Assembly (NCBI RefSeq): GCF_905171765.1 | Contig: NC_053392.1 | Span: 503,236,556 to 503,300,555, forward strand | From: Bufo bufo | Taxonomy: Eukaryota; Chordata; Amphibia; Anura; Bufonidae | DNA length: 64,000 bases | Direction of reading: 5' to 3' | Shown here: positions 22,801 to 37,800 of the stretch, in pieces | Numbering within the stretch: position 1 is the first letter of the stretch | Layout of the letters: every line of letters starts with the position of its first letter | Made by a program: the position numbers and the translations under genes | Notes under the pieces: generated by a model | Databases searched by the model: none | What the model saw: the letters and a program-made list of their open reading frames with translations, nothing else | Told to the model about the DNA's origin: nothing

Positions 22801-25800
22801 GTAGAACAAGCTCTACTGTACTTATTTACAACCCATCAGATGTCATAACTTGGGTTAAAATAACATTGTGGTGAACAGTTTACTCACTCAGCACCACCCC
22901 TGAGGATTGATCTCCTCAGGAATGCACTGGGAATGCCAAAATACAATGATTTGGTTCAGGACAAATAGTTTTCAAGGAGGAGGAGTACCCATCTAAAGTT
23001 GTGAAACATTTCCTCATTCAGATGTCTTCAGCTGGCATCCGAACAAGGAAGATCTTCAAAATCCAACATCTATGCGACATGTAAACCAGTGTATGTGGAA
23101 ATTTATTTTGTAAACAAGTGATTAAAATCATGTTTAAACAATTATGTATCATTGGATTAATTAAATCAAAATGCAATGATCTGCAGGGGGGGAACTTTGA
23201 GGAAAATGGGAGTGGAGTGGTTGTGGTGGCACAGATAGGAGTAGTAGTGTTTCATGGTGGCTGTCCTTACTCTAACACTTCCTTGGTCAATGCAGGATTT
23301 TCGGGGATAGTTAGCTTGCCCTTAATGGTGTACAGTTGGCAAGGTGCAAGACATTAGGGCATGTGCAGGGCCAGTGAGAGGTTAATGGACTTAAGGACAT
23401 GACCCATTTGGTTGCAATAAATAAAGTCTCTCTTAATGAATAGATAATGGAACTTTTTGTTCCTACAGAAACAAAGGCACAGTTCTGAAGTACATTACAG
23501 AGTCTCCCAATAGTTGTGTATAGGTAGTAGCATTGATGGTAGTAGTAGTCCACCCTGAATTTCATTCTAAACACACTTTAAAATCTTTCCAAGTAACCAC
23601 AGGAATGCAATTCTATGCTGATTTACCCCTGCAATTCCCAGTCCGAGGGTTGCAAGTGTGGTGGGTGCCAGAGGCAGTTATCCCTTTCCATAAGCAGTAA
23701 AGTCTTAGTGCCATACTTTACTGTCTTGGTCCAGTGTATGGTCTTGATGGTTCTAAACTTTCTGGGGGACATTAACTAAGCACACTGCACCAGAATTATG
23801 GCATAAAATGCGCCAGAAAGAATGGCGTTTTGAGTTGTGCCAAAAATATCAACTGTTTTCCCCAGAATTTTCACCATAAATAATGCATCATGCCAGAAAT
23901 GAATTATAAATGTCAAAGTGGGCGGGGCTATTACATTGGCGCAAATTACACCTCATTTGTGATTCTCCTATAGGCAGAAATGGCTCAAATTGTTGCGGAC
24001 AATTAAGCCAGCTTATGTGGTGGTGTTTTGTGTAAAAAGTCCCATTTATGGCATAAAGATGCGACTTTTTGTCAAAAAGTCGCATTTATGAAAAGAATAC
24101 CAACTTCTCGTGGGAACAAGTGATAGGTAAGTATTAAAACAGGATGCATTCATTTTTATTTAATATAAATGAGCTAAACAGCAGAGTTTTGTCAGCAAAT
24201 TTACATTTAACAAAACAATAACAAAAACGTCCCGAGTCTGTGACAAAAGTCGCAATTTACCACTGGAAATGTCGTAAATATGCTTCAAAATTCGCAAATG
24301 CATTTCAAAAGTCGCAAATATGTTTCAAAATTCGCAAATGTAGTCTGGCAAGGGTTGGCTGAAATGGTGCATTTCGGTTTTAAAAAAGTCGCATTTTAGT
24401 GCTATTGGCATTATAATGTCGCAAATTGAGTGAAATAGGCGGATAATCAAGTTTATATTTAAAAAAGTCACACTTTAAAAGTGCCACACGCCTTTTGATA
24501 TATGAGGTGAAACAAATGACCACTTTTGATTTGTAATGTTAGTATTTTTTGGCACAAATTAGGCCATTATTGATAAATGTCCCCCTCTGTGGATGTCTGT
24601 TCTCGTTCCCTCATATGGACTCTTTCGAGGCAATTTTTTTAAAATAATTGCATTACTCATTTTGATCTAAAAAAATATATTTTCAATTAGCCTTTATTAA
24701 AACTTTTTAGCAGTTTTTGAGATACAGGGGTTACAAATCAGTCTGTTAGCAGAGTATCACTTCTCAGTCCTGTCAGCTAATGGCTCATGTAAAGCCTTAT
24801 CTCTGATCTCCTGACCTCAAAAAAACACTTATCACATGTAAACTATTATCAAATTGATAAGAATATTGCTTAAAGAGGACCTTTCATCAGGCTAGCTCTA
24901 GTCTAATTATTATCCTACCTGTTAGTCCGCTGTTGGCCCGTATATTTTAGCGCCTTATATTATAATGAGGCGACTCGGTTATACTAGTCGGTGACTTGTA
25001 TTCTCGGTTATACTAGGCGGAGACTTGTATTTTCCCTGGGAGTGGTTATCTTCTCCCTGGCTGTGAGCGCATCCAATCAGAGTGCCTGCTCTTAGCCAGG
25101 GGGAATGAGCTCAAGGATGTCTACACTCTCAAGTTCTCGCGGGGCGCTCTGATTGGATGCGCTCACAGCCAGGGAGAAGATAACCACTCCCAGGGAAAAT
25201 AAAAGTCTCCGCCTAGTATAACCGGGTAGCCTCATTATAATATAAGGCACCAAAATATACGGGGCCAACAGCGGATGTACGGGGGGTTCTGTAGAAGAAA
25301 AAAAAGTGCCATTGTATCAGTGGGGGCCACCCTATAAGGTAGGATAATAATTAGACTAGAGCTAGCCTGATGAAAGGTCCTCTTTAAATGAGTCAAAATA
25401 AATAAAATGTAGTAATTTAAAAAAAATTGCCCCAACGGTGTCCATAGCCTTTAAATTGTCCTTTTGGCAGCTTTTTAATCTCCAGAATGGTGTTTTCTGG
25501 ATGAGGCTTCTCTTTGGGCCTACTTGGCAGAAGCTCACACATGTACTGTAGGTCTTGTCTGCAGCTCTGTTCAGAGGAGGACAGACCAGCTGGTCTCCAC
25601 AGCAACCTAACCAAGACTGCCAGTGTTAACTGATTTTATGTCCATACACGGCTATTTGGAATACATAGTGCATAGTGAGATAGGTGCTTTTACATTAAGG
25701 CTACTTTCACACCTGCGTTCGGTGCGGATCCGTCTTGTATCTGCACAGACGGATCCGCACCGATAATGCAAACGCTTGTATCTGTTCAGAATGGATCCGT

Positions 25801-28800
25801 TTGCATTATTCTTTAAAAAAAAAGTCGAAACTGATCCGTCCTGACTTACATTGAAAGTCAATGGAGGACGGATCAGTTTTCAATTGCACCATATTGTGTC
25901 AGTGAAAACGGATCCGTCCCCATTGACTTACATTGTAAGTCAGGACGGATCCGCTTTTCACCGCATCGTCAGGCGGACACCAAAGCGCTGCAAGCAGCGT
26001 TTTGGTGTCCGCCTCAAAAGTGGAATGGAGACCGAACGCAGCCAAAGTGATGCAACCTGAACGGATCCTCATCCATTCAGAATGCATTGGGGCTGAACTG
26101 ATCCGTTTTGGGCCGCTTGTGAGAGACCTGAAACGGATCTCACAAGCGGACCCAGAAACGCCAGTGTGAAAGTAGCCTAAGTCACAATACTTACATTTTC
26201 GGAAACAATTAACTATCAGCAGTGATCCTCTGAGTCACTACAAAAAGTGCAAAAAATCTGAATGAGTCACGGAGGCGAGAATGCAGGGCAGCTTTACAAT
26301 TGTGACTAAATATCTGACCAAAATTAGGTGGCTTAAAATTAATAAAATCACATGTGTTCTGCATGGTTGCACATCAACGATATTGTCTTTGCAGGGTTCC
26401 TGAGTAGACAGTGACTAGGCCTACAAGTCTTAACAGGAAGTTCTGTCTAATAAGTTCCCTGCTAACCTACTTACTCCTGACTCACCAAATAAAAAAACAT
26501 ATGTAGAAAACGTAGACATTTTATAATGAGTCCTCTCATTCATCATTATCAGATCAGTAGCTGCTTGAAGGGGCCGCGGCACTCCTCTTTAGTATTTACC
26601 TGCACAACGTCTATATCGTAGCTGCAGGGCAGTGGAATTACAGCCGTTCGTCCATTCACTTGAATGGAAGAGGAAGCTGTCATTACCCTGTACGACGGTG
26701 ATAAAGTAAACACTGATCATTAATATCATGAAACCAGACAGCACCTAATACGATCAGGCAGCCACCAGGGGGCAGAAACAAAACAGTAGATGATGCCGGA
26801 AGCAGAAGGTTACATTAAGGGTCCATTCACACGTCCGCAATTTTGTTCCGCATTTTGCGGAACGGAATTGCGGACCCATTCATTTCTATGGTCCGCAATT
26901 CCGCATTTCCGATCCCGAAAAAAATAGAACATGTCCTATTCTTGTCCGCAATTGCGGACAAGAAAAGCCATTTTCTATGAGAATGCCGGCGATGTGCGGT
27001 CCGCAAAATGCGGAACGCACATCGCCGATGTCCGTGTTTTGCGAATCCACGGATCCGTAGATCTGCAAAACACACACGGACATGTGAATGGACCCTCACT
27101 GTGTAGTGGCTATGCCAGCATCTTGCAGCTCAGCTCCCATTCACTTCTGCCTCCAACCCTTTTAAGATCAATAGGGGAGACTTATCAAACTGGTGTAAGG
27201 TAGAACTGTCTTACTTGTCCATAGCAACCAATCAGATTCCACCTTTCATTTTCCAAAGGAATCGGATTTGGTTGCTATGGGCAACTTAGCCAGTTCTACT
27301 TTACAACAGTTTGATAAATCTCCCCAAATGTCTTTAAATATATTTTTTGGGTGATATGTCTATAGGAATCCCATGTCAACCCATTTTTAAAGTTTATAAG
27401 GCTTGTTTCACGTTTGCGTTAAGCAGATCCAGTAGGAGGTTCTGTCCGGCCCCATTCACTATAATGGGGACCAGCAGAGATCCAGCCACAACCTGGCAAA
27501 TATGCTGAGGAGCTGGCTAGGCAAATACCACTGCACGCAACTGTTTTCGACCAACCGCTTCTCAGCATATTTGGCGGGTAGCGGCCGACTCCGCCAGTCC
27601 CCATCTTAGTGAATGGGGCTGGACGGTATCTCAACCGTGCATGGTATTCACAGATCCTGCAGGCTGTTCCTGGCCAGAACAGCCTGCTGGATCTTTTCAG
27701 GTTCTGAAAAACCTTCTCTTCTGAAGTCATTGAAACTGCAAATATGATGGTGCACATGCACATTGGCACGTCCCACCAGATCTTATGGTTGGTGAACATC
27801 TTCCATTTCCAGTTTCTGCGCAGTTATAGTGGCACGATTGTAAGATAATAATGCTTCTGTTCATCTGACTCACTCTATGGCTCATCACACAGGTTGCAAG
27901 TATCACCCCAATCATCCCTTAGGCCAAAATACTGTGCCATGTATTTCCAGTTTTATCTTGTCGTTGAGTCCAATTATAATCTATAAAAAATGTCTATGTT
28001 ATCATGAAGAGTAATATTAGTATCCTTAAGAACAAGTACAAAAAAAAAAAGCTTCCAGGATATATTGACTTGTGAATAGAAAGATGACAACTACATTTCC
28101 CACATTGTAGCTGCAGCAGTGGTTGTCATCCAGTTGCCTTTTTATGCAGCAATATGGGAGTGGTGAATGTAACTATTGTGATTTGCATAGTTTTGAATCG
28201 TTACTCATTGATAAAGCTGGATAAGCTTAGTGACAACCTCTAAGACCACATTGTTGGTCACACTGGTTGTCATCCAGAAACATGCAAGTAGTAATGACTG
28301 AATGTAACTAAAATATCATGAAAGAAAAGCAAAACCAAAAGATGCATATTTACACATGAGATTGTTCAATTTTACAGGATATTCCCAAAGTGTACCTGAG
28401 TTTTCAAAAAAGTTTGCATAATGGCTGTGCTTCTTTGTACAATCATAACTGTGAAAAAAAATGGTATTTTTTGGGCTTCCCTAATGTCCCTTACAGCCAT
28501 ATTATTCCCTGTTTCAGCTGCACAGCTAGATGTATTTCTCTCAGAAGCAGGGGCCATCTCCCTTCTGTAGAATCTGCCATCATTGTACTGCTAGTGATAT
28601 CCTTTCCCTTACTTCCGACTATGTTTGTTTTCAGCTCCAGAGCTCACAGAACAGATAAGGAGGGGGAAATCACACTTACGGACACATAGGAGGCTCCTAT
28701 AATCTTCAAAAGCTGGGTAGAAGCACTTCTTTTATCAGGCTCAGGATCTCAGCTAGCTCTGACACCCCCCACTTCCTATGAGCTGGCTTCTATGCCTTTG

Positions 28801-31800
28801 TTACTAGGGACGGATCTTGTCTGACAATAGGCAGCTGACTACATATTAGGTGGAAGTGAGACCCCCTAGTGGACATGACTTTACAGCTTTTTTTTTTTTT
28901 CAGGTGGATGCAGGCATATTTTTTTAATGAAGCGATTTTGAAATTTACTAATTACACCACTCTCTATTAAATGAAATTAAATAGTGTAAAAAATTAGTGA
29001 CTCTTTAAATAAAACAAGTGCTCGAATGTGTCAGATGATTTCATTTGTTGCTGAAATGCACTGTTCTCACAAGCCTGCCAATAATTACATCCACGGTTCC
29101 CCCGACACACCCATGATTGTAATTTGTCTTGTACCTGACAAACTGGCTGACAATATTTGAAACTAATTTCTAAACCACTCACATAATAACAAGAAGCAAG
29201 AAAGGAAAATAAGGACAACTCAGCACTACCGAAAACTAAAGAAGCCATAATAATTGGATAGAAGGGTGAACTCTACCAAAATGCCTAATAAAAGGATTTT
29301 TTGCACATTAGGATATCCAAGTGCCATACACTATTGGATTTTATCAGTACCTGTTTTTTCAGTTTAGTTTCATTTTCATCAATTGTATACATGTAATGTT
29401 ATTAGCTAGAATTGGAGGAACATATATCATGCAAAGCTCTTCAGGCGCACAAGGGCTCAATGGTCAAGGAGTTTGCTGCCCTCACTAACCCAAGTAAGAG
29501 GCTTATGCTTATATACAAGGCCGCCACTGGGGCCTTCTATTGTCTATTCTCACCTTGGAATCTCAGAAATCATTAATTGATGCCTCTAAGTACAACATAG
29601 TTCTATTCAGACCTTTTTCCTACTTTACATTGTATATGCACCGGATAAGCTCCTTGAACGTACGCCAAACATATCCTTAAGGCCCTCATGCCGTATGTCA
29701 AACAAGAGCTTCTTTGGCAGAAATGCATTGACATACCTTTGCTGCGCTTTTTAAAACATAAAAAATTAGATATCTCGGTATATGCTTTTTTACGATAGGA
29801 GCCAATGTTGTATACATTCTGCTGTATGCTTATAAAATTGCGTATGACGCAGCCTTCCATTGGAGGTATATGTTGGGAAATATATGGACAGAAGGAGAAA
29901 AAATTTGATTTGGAGCCTATCACCAACAAAGTCATCAGTACATATTGGTTTTCTTGGCCAATCTAGACATTTACTGAAAATCTAACATACACTATATGCG
30001 GGAAAACTAAAGGGAATGTGTCACCAATTTTTGTTTCTGCCAGTTAAAACCAGATCAGGGCACATATCCTTTTTTCTAATCTGTTTTGGGGGCTGCCATC
30101 TTGCCTGAGCTGTTGTTAAAGGGATTCTGTCACCTCGTTTTAGCTTATAGAGCTGCGGACATACACGGCTAGATCGCCGCTAGCATGTCCGCAATATACC
30201 TGGCCCATAAAGCTTGTCCTTTTATTGTGTTTAAAAAATGATTTTATAGATATGTAAATGACCCTGGTAAGGAGTCCAAGGGGCTGTACTAACCTTTCTG
30301 GTGCCCAGCCATGCCCCCCTGTGAAGGAGCCCAGCACCGCCTGCGTCCTCCGAATCTCCTCCTTGCTCACAGTTAGATTGCCGTAATCTCGCGATGCGCG
30401 AGCTTGCACATGCGCAGTTCCTTCCCTGAGGCTGATGCCAGCACATGGAAGGAACACTATACCGGCACTGCGCATGCGCGAGCTCGCGCATCGCGAGATT
30501 ACGGCAGTCTAACTGTGAGCAAGTAGGATATTCGGAGGACGCAGGCGGTGCTGGGCTCCTTCACAGGGGGCGTGGCTGGGCTCCAAGAAGGTTAGCAGTG
30601 ATGGCCAGTTCGCATTGTTCGCCCGCGAACACATGCGGGCTGCCATCTTAACTCACAAGTCCGGCGAGGCACAGGTAAGCCCTTATGCGGTCAGCGGGAG
30701 CAGGCAGTTCCGAAAAACAGCCCGATGAAGGCCCCGGCGGCTGTTCTCAGAACTGCCTGCTCCCGCTGATGTGAACTGGCCATCACTGAAGATTAGTATA
30801 GCCCCTTGGGCTCCTTACCAGAGTCATTTAAATATATATAAAATCATTTTTAAACACAATAAAAGGACACAGCTTTATGGGACAGGTATATTGCGGACAT
30901 GCTAGCGGCGATCTAGCTGTGCATGTCCGCAGCTCTATGAGCTAAAACGAGGTGTTAGACTCCCTTTAACAGTATTTAGATATATGCCTTACAGCAGCCA
31001 CCATAGCCCATAGTCACTATGGACAAGAGCTGACTTCTATGGGAGAGTTTTCTACATATCTTCTGTGCCCTGTGCAGAGGTCAGGAGGGAGCTGATAAGC
31101 TGTGATATCACCTATTGTGGATGATGGATGCTGTGTTATCTATACAGAGGTGATTGTCACTGTATTATTGCCTGTGATGATAAGCAGATAACTACAGTAA
31201 AGTGACCTGTACAGACCAAGAAGTGGCACCTATTATTAGGCTTAGTGGCCAGTGTGAAAACTGCAGGATTTTAGATTTTTTTATATAGATATTGACATGG
31301 AAAATTAAAATTAAGAAAAAAAATCGAAAAATTCTTTAAAAATATGTTTAACATTAAGATGTCAATGGGTCATTTTCTGATGGCACATTCTATTTAACCC
31401 ATAAAACTGTGGCAGAATTGTGACCTTTTTCCAATTTCATCTGATTTGTAATTTTTTTTCCAGCTTCCCACTACGTCATATGCAATATAAAATAGCGCCA
31501 TAAGAAAGTATAACTTGTCCCACAAAAAAAACAAGCCCACATAAATTTCTGTGAACAGAAAAATGAAAAAGTTATGGCTCCTGAAAGGGGGGTGCAAATG
31601 AAAACATAAAAATGGACCATCGTCCTGTCCTCAAGGAGTTAAATATTCTTCAGGCTGCACATAGCCAAGATTTGTCATAAATCTTCTATTGTATTCTATT
31701 GTAGAAATGTCTTAAACACCCTTCCGTGCTAGATGAATGAGGAGTTCCTAAGGGAGGGGCAATGACAAGTATATTAGATGTTTGAGCAGACTAAAGCTTA

Positions 31801-34800
31801 GGAAACTGTGGGGTAATATGGTACACAAGACCCCAGGAGGCCTAGGAGACTAAAAGCTATTTTTTCCATTCTGTGTTTAAAGGGAACCTATCACCGGGAT
31901 TTCGTGAATAGAGCTGATGACTCCAGGACTCCTCTCAGGTTAATTTGCATATGTATCAAATCGATTTGTTTACACAATAAAAGCACACAGAGCTATGGGG
32001 ACTGGGTATTGCGGATGTGCTAGGGGCCATCTAGCAACCCATGTCCTCAGCTCTATACACAAAATCCCGGTGACAGGTTCCCTTTAAAGAACATCGCCAC
32101 CCATATACTATTTTTAGGTGGGTGTTATCATATGTGACATACAACATAAGGCATCACATTCACATTTCTCCTATCTTCGGCAAGTTTATTTTTGTCCTGG
32201 ACTAGTAAATTCTGTCCCCGTATCTTAGTACAGGGAAAGGAGTGTGAAACTGAGCACACACCCAGAGTTCAGAGTACAGAAATGTGCATACTAAATCCTG
32301 CATTGTAACGCTCTGAATGCTAAAAGCAAAGCCAAACTAAATAGAAGCAATGAAAAAAATATTAGTATTGTTCAGGAATATGAGAAAGGACCTGTCACCT
32401 CTCCTGATATCGGTCTTAGCAACTAATTGCATCCCCCTTTTAATAAAAATTCTGGAGTATCTATTCTTAGGACTCTATGTTGTATCATTCCTTTATTATT
32501 ACTGCTAGAAGTTATGAATAATGTGGCAGCAGTTTGCAATAAGGGTCCAGATGGGTGTAACCAGTTGGGGTGTGCAGGGACAAACCCCCAAATATTCTTG
32601 GATGTAAATGAACCTCTCAATTGCTTGGATAATGTAAAAATCAGGTCACAGTTAATGTCAATCTTGGTCTGGAAACAGGAGCACAACGAGAACTAGCTAA
32701 ATGATTCTACCAAACATTCCACTCAGGATAACATCTTAATAAACCTTAATATGCTCAATTAGCATGCCATTTATGTACTTATATACAAGGTATTTGAAAT
32801 GATAATTACAGAATATAAGCAGACATTATTTTCATTCTTGCCTTTCCAATAGATGTTGGACAGATAGTAGACAAATAACAGGGGAAAGGGGGGGGAAAAA
32901 CTAAATTAAAGCATGTATGTTGATTCAGTATTTCATCACTCCCAAGCACAAAGAGCATTCCATATGATAGAATACTATATAGAATCACTATATAACAATA
33001 TATTGCTTTCCATGGATGGTTGACTGATGCCTTCTTCGGAACGAAGATACAAGATTCCCTTCTAATTCATCTTCGTTAAATCGTATAGGTGGAAAAAGGG
33101 CTACCATTTATCTCGATTTCATGGACTCTTTTAAAGTGGTTATACTTATTAGAGAAAAGTTGATGTTTGACCAACCATTGAAAGAACAGTCATCTGGTGA
33201 ATGCAGCAATAAACATTTGATGTTGGCCATTACAATCGTTTAAACTGTCCATACATGTTGAAGGACAACGGGCAAAGGATGAAACATCTTTCTGTTGAAA
33301 GATCTTTTGTTGGATTATTGGAAGAAAATTTCAAACATGGTTGACTTCTTTCCATATGATAATGGTCTATCATTGGTTGGCCTTGTTAAATTTTAACTAA
33401 AAAATGTTTTAGCTGAAATTATCCATTTTAACCAACTTCAGACAAATGTTTATGGGTAGTTTTAGAGTAAGACTCTACCATAGACAACTTCATTCTGTGT
33501 TACGTTACTGAATCACAGTCGACCAATCTTACTGTATTCATCAAAAATCTCAGGAGAAGCTAAAAATACCATTATCTTGTGCCAGCTAGGTTATATGTTT
33601 TATGGCCTCCTTGTCTAAACCAGTGTGGGTCAAGAACATACGCATCTTCTGTAAGTGGAAGGGCAATGTCAATCTAGGTTTTGTAACGCATCTTACAGCA
33701 TGCAAAGTACAGCAAGAAACACATGGTGTTTTAAGATGTGTTAACCAATCACTTAATAAACTTCTAGTAGTATAATATACACTGTGTATGGCTCCGGCAT
33801 AGTGAAGCTTTCTAGCTAGTATTTAAGTATAAGAATTGGCTAGTGCGCTTGCAATGTAATTGTGCATAAATGTAATTAAAAAATACAAATGCCCAAATGC
33901 ACAATAATCTATACAGAAAAGCACAATTTTAGAAGGTGTCTAAGGTACTTGTCTAGTATATGTAAATTATACAATAGAATCTACAAAAGGAGCTCTTTGA
34001 GAAAATCACCCCCGATCTTAGTGCTTTAGAATTATTTCTACGATGGATTTTTACATTTCCATATTTCTTATGCACGCTGGCCTCATCTTTGATATGACTC
34101 TTCTAGAAAACTTTTTTTATTTCAATTTTGGAGGTATATTTTCTTGTAGAATATATATCAAATCTTGTCAAGGTGTTGCTATATTATTACATAATATAGC
34201 CTTTTCTCAATCTTACAAAAAAGACCATTCCATCAAATTCCTGGTCCTGGAAGTTTCTAACCTTACCCAAAGTAAATGTAGACTATATAGTGCGTATATG
34301 CTCATGCCATTTAACTCTTGCCACCAATGGTGATCTCTGTTTTCTATGTTGAACTTATTCCTTATGCCTTTTCTTGTCTGCAATTGCGGACAAGAATAGG
34401 ACATGTTCTATTTTTTTGCGGAACGGAAGTGCAGATCCGGAAGTGTGGGTCCACAAATGCGGATGCAGACAGCACATTCCGGCCCCTTTGAAAATGAATG
34501 GGTCCGCACCTGTTCCGCAAAATTGCGGAACGGATGCGTACCCATTTTGCGGAGGTGTGAATGGACCCTTATGCTGGTTATTCTGTTCATGGTTAAAATA
34601 TTTTCAAGGGTAGGGGAAATAAGATTGGGCGCAGCCAGTAGTTTATACTGTGATATAGATTCAGCTATGAGGGTGGCTACCATATTAATCTTAGCTAATT
34701 TGGTCTCTTTCTGCTAACAAAATTAAAACATCTTGGGCCTTGGGTTCAAGTAGGATGGTGTCCCATTCTTTAGTTGGCTTTTCTATTCATTCATTCATTC

Positions 34801-37800
34801 TGGTACAATTCTACGACTGCATGCTCAGATGCAAAGAACCAGAAGTCGACAAACCTATATTTCATATATTTGACCTTAGAGAGGGTTGTCTCACTTCAGT
34901 AAGTTGCATTTATCATGTAGTGAAAGTTAATACAAGGCACTTACTAATGTATTGTTATTATCCATATTGCCTCCTTTGCTGGTTGGATTCCTTCTTCCAT
35001 CACATTATACACTTCTCATTTCCATGGTTACAGACCACCCTGCAATCCATCAGTGGTGGTCGTGCTTGCACACTATAGGAAAAAGCATTAGCCACTCTGG
35101 TGGCCGGGACCATGGGAGTGCACATTGGCTAGTGCTTTTTCCTGTAGTGTGCAAGCACGACCACTGCTGCTGGATTGCAGGGTGGTCTGTAACCATGGAA
35201 ACGAGCAGTGTATAATGTGATAAGAAAAATGAATCCATCCAGCAAAGGAAGCAATATGGAGAATCACAATACATTAGTAAGTGGCTTGTATTAACTTTCA
35301 CTACATGATAAATGCAACTTACTGAAGTGAGACAACCCCTTTAATAAACTTGTACTTCTTGGGTTGTATAACACAATTGTTGGATGTGTGATTCTAGAGT
35401 TGAATTATGGCCACCTTTGGCTGTATGGAATGTTGCTGTGTTGGTTTTTGTTATGCAAAACATTTTGAGTAAAACATTTTGATACTCACAAGCTAGTCAT
35501 TAGGGTTATTATTTCTGCCAAGTTTAAAAAGGTGTGGCATTCTTACCAGACTCTGTATTTTATTTCATCACCTCACACACATTTACACAGCGGTAAAACT
35601 AACATACTGTACTTCTGAAATATTTTCAACATAAATAGTGCAATAATTGGGGAGAAAACTGGAGAGCTGGCCATGTAAAATGAGCAAAAGTCCTCAATAT
35701 CACACAAAAAAAAATCTCCAACAAAACGGAAGGTAATCTTAGAAAAGTTCTAAGAACTTTAGTAGTCATAGTAGTCATTGAGACATCTTAAAGTGTATGG
35801 TCAACTTAAAGGATTTGTCCATGATTTTACAAGTGATGGTCTATCCTCAGGGTTCCACATCCCCACTGATCAGATGTTTCAGAGTAGTACTGGCAGCTGA
35901 AGACAGCGCCAGATTTAGACAGACCCGTTCATTGTGTAATGTACAGAGCTGGTTACTGCAGAACTGGTAATTGGCATGTATTCAGGGTGTCGGACTGCTG
36001 CCATCAATAGTGAAATCCTGGACAACCCCCAATTAAAGAGGTTTTCTGGGTATTTGATATTGAGGACCTATCTTCAGGATAGGTCATCAATATCGGATCA
36101 GTGGGGGTCCTACACCCCTCACCCCCGCCAATAAGTTGTCTGAGGAGACCCCAGCGATTGGCCTTTTTGCAGCTTACCTGGCACTGCGCCATCCACTGCA
36201 TAGTGGCTGTGTTTCGTATTGCAGCTCAACCCCATTTGCTTAAATGGGACTGAGCTGTATCACGGCCATGTGACCAATGAACGTGACATTACTGACCTAG
36301 GAAAAGGTCAGGCCAAGAGTTGGACCTCGCCAATCTGATATTGATGGCCTATATTGAGGATACGCCATCAATTTCAAAATCTCTGACAATCCTTTTAAGG
36401 TTGACCAAACTACTGTCAATTAATAAAGTGAATTCTAACTATTGCCATTGCCAAGACAAATAAACACACAACATGCAAATACCAAGCTGTTTGCCTGCTG
36501 CTTGAATTAACTTAGTTATTTCTCTTTAGTTAATTTCCTCCATCATCAAAAATAATAATAACATGGAAGGAAATGAACCTTGCAGTGATATCATCTAACC
36601 TGTGACCCAATGATATGCACACATCTCAAATGAGGTCTTCAACCAGCATTCTTCAATTAATATTCCTAACATTTAATAACACGTCTATGTTGTCCACAAT
36701 GCATCCACTTATTTACTGTAGAAAACTGTAGCCACTTGAACATGGTCATACACCGATCCCACAGGGCCCCACAGTAAAGCTTAGTATGGGTCCCCCTACC
36801 CCACCAAGTCACCCAGTACACCTGTGTCATACTCCCAGGCAATGTGGAATGCAAAATAGCATAAAAGTCTCACACACTATATCATTCTGAAGATCATATT
36901 TCTAAATGTATTTCAAACTGGTGGCATAATACATTGATACATCTCCCCTTATAGCTGTATGCCTGCAGCTTCCTTCCTTCTTAGAAAATTGTCTGCTAGA
37001 AGTCACCACTAGGGGGAGCTCAGTACATTGGAATATATACAGTTGCCATTGACTTCAATAAAAACGAAATGAACATACAGTGTTTTCACGTTTTCACCTC
37101 GGGGACAGAAAGATCTCAATCCCAGCACTCCCCCCCCCCCCCCCTCCCCCAGGGACTCCATAGCACTCACTTGGTCTGCCTTTCACCTCGGTAAAAAAAA
37201 CATTCAACCACAGGCCCCCAACCTCCCCAGTCATGAGGTCTGCCTCCATGAAAGGTACACCACTGCAATTGAGTATTTCAAATATTGAGCAGACTCCATT
37301 TTCTAAACCTAATTTCCACATATACAGTACATTTGCTTGGTGGGACTGATGTCTATTTTTAGATATTTAGAGATTTTGGACTAATAGCTATGTCAGTCCT
37401 ATTATTTGATGTGCACCCTTCGTCATAGAAGAATATGGTACTTCATGTCCTCCCACCCCATTTCACATTATCAAGAACACCTTGGTAACCCAACTAGTTT
37501 CCTGGTACTAATAGTTGGCTTTTTGCCCACCTCTTCTGTCAAATTCCATAACCTTACGCATGTGTCTTCTCCACTAATATTCTCTATGCTTCACCAGTTC
37601 CTCTAGACTGCAAATGTGAAGCATGCAAAATGCTCCTTCAAATTATCACCATTACACTTGCTGCTTCTATTTGCTTTACTGTGCATACACCGACTTCCTA
37701 ATCTATACCTAGTTCTGTCTTTTATTCTTTGATTTTATGTGTCTGCTGGCGATGCTTGAGAATTTTTAACCTATGTGAATCCAAGTTATCTTATCCTAAG

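Larger units (their letters stand above)
30007..31397. repeat. Element split by a nested MITE (family of 17985-18230)
   Basis: Left end CTAAAGGGAATGTGTCACCA, right end inverse TGATGGCACATTCTATTTAA. The left arm runs 30007-30115 and the right part 30970-31397. The MITE 30116-30969 lies between. The right part recurs at 17985-18230. Confidence 0.75.

Noticed and set aside
25366..25385. CTGATGAAAGG as a hammerhead core
   Set aside because: It is the terminal repeat of the TTAA MITE and lacks the stem II and GAAAC arrangement.
32423..32696. Overlapping 87-89 codon frames on both strands
   Set aside because: Both strands being open and a MITE-like end at 32390 suggest a non-coding repeat.
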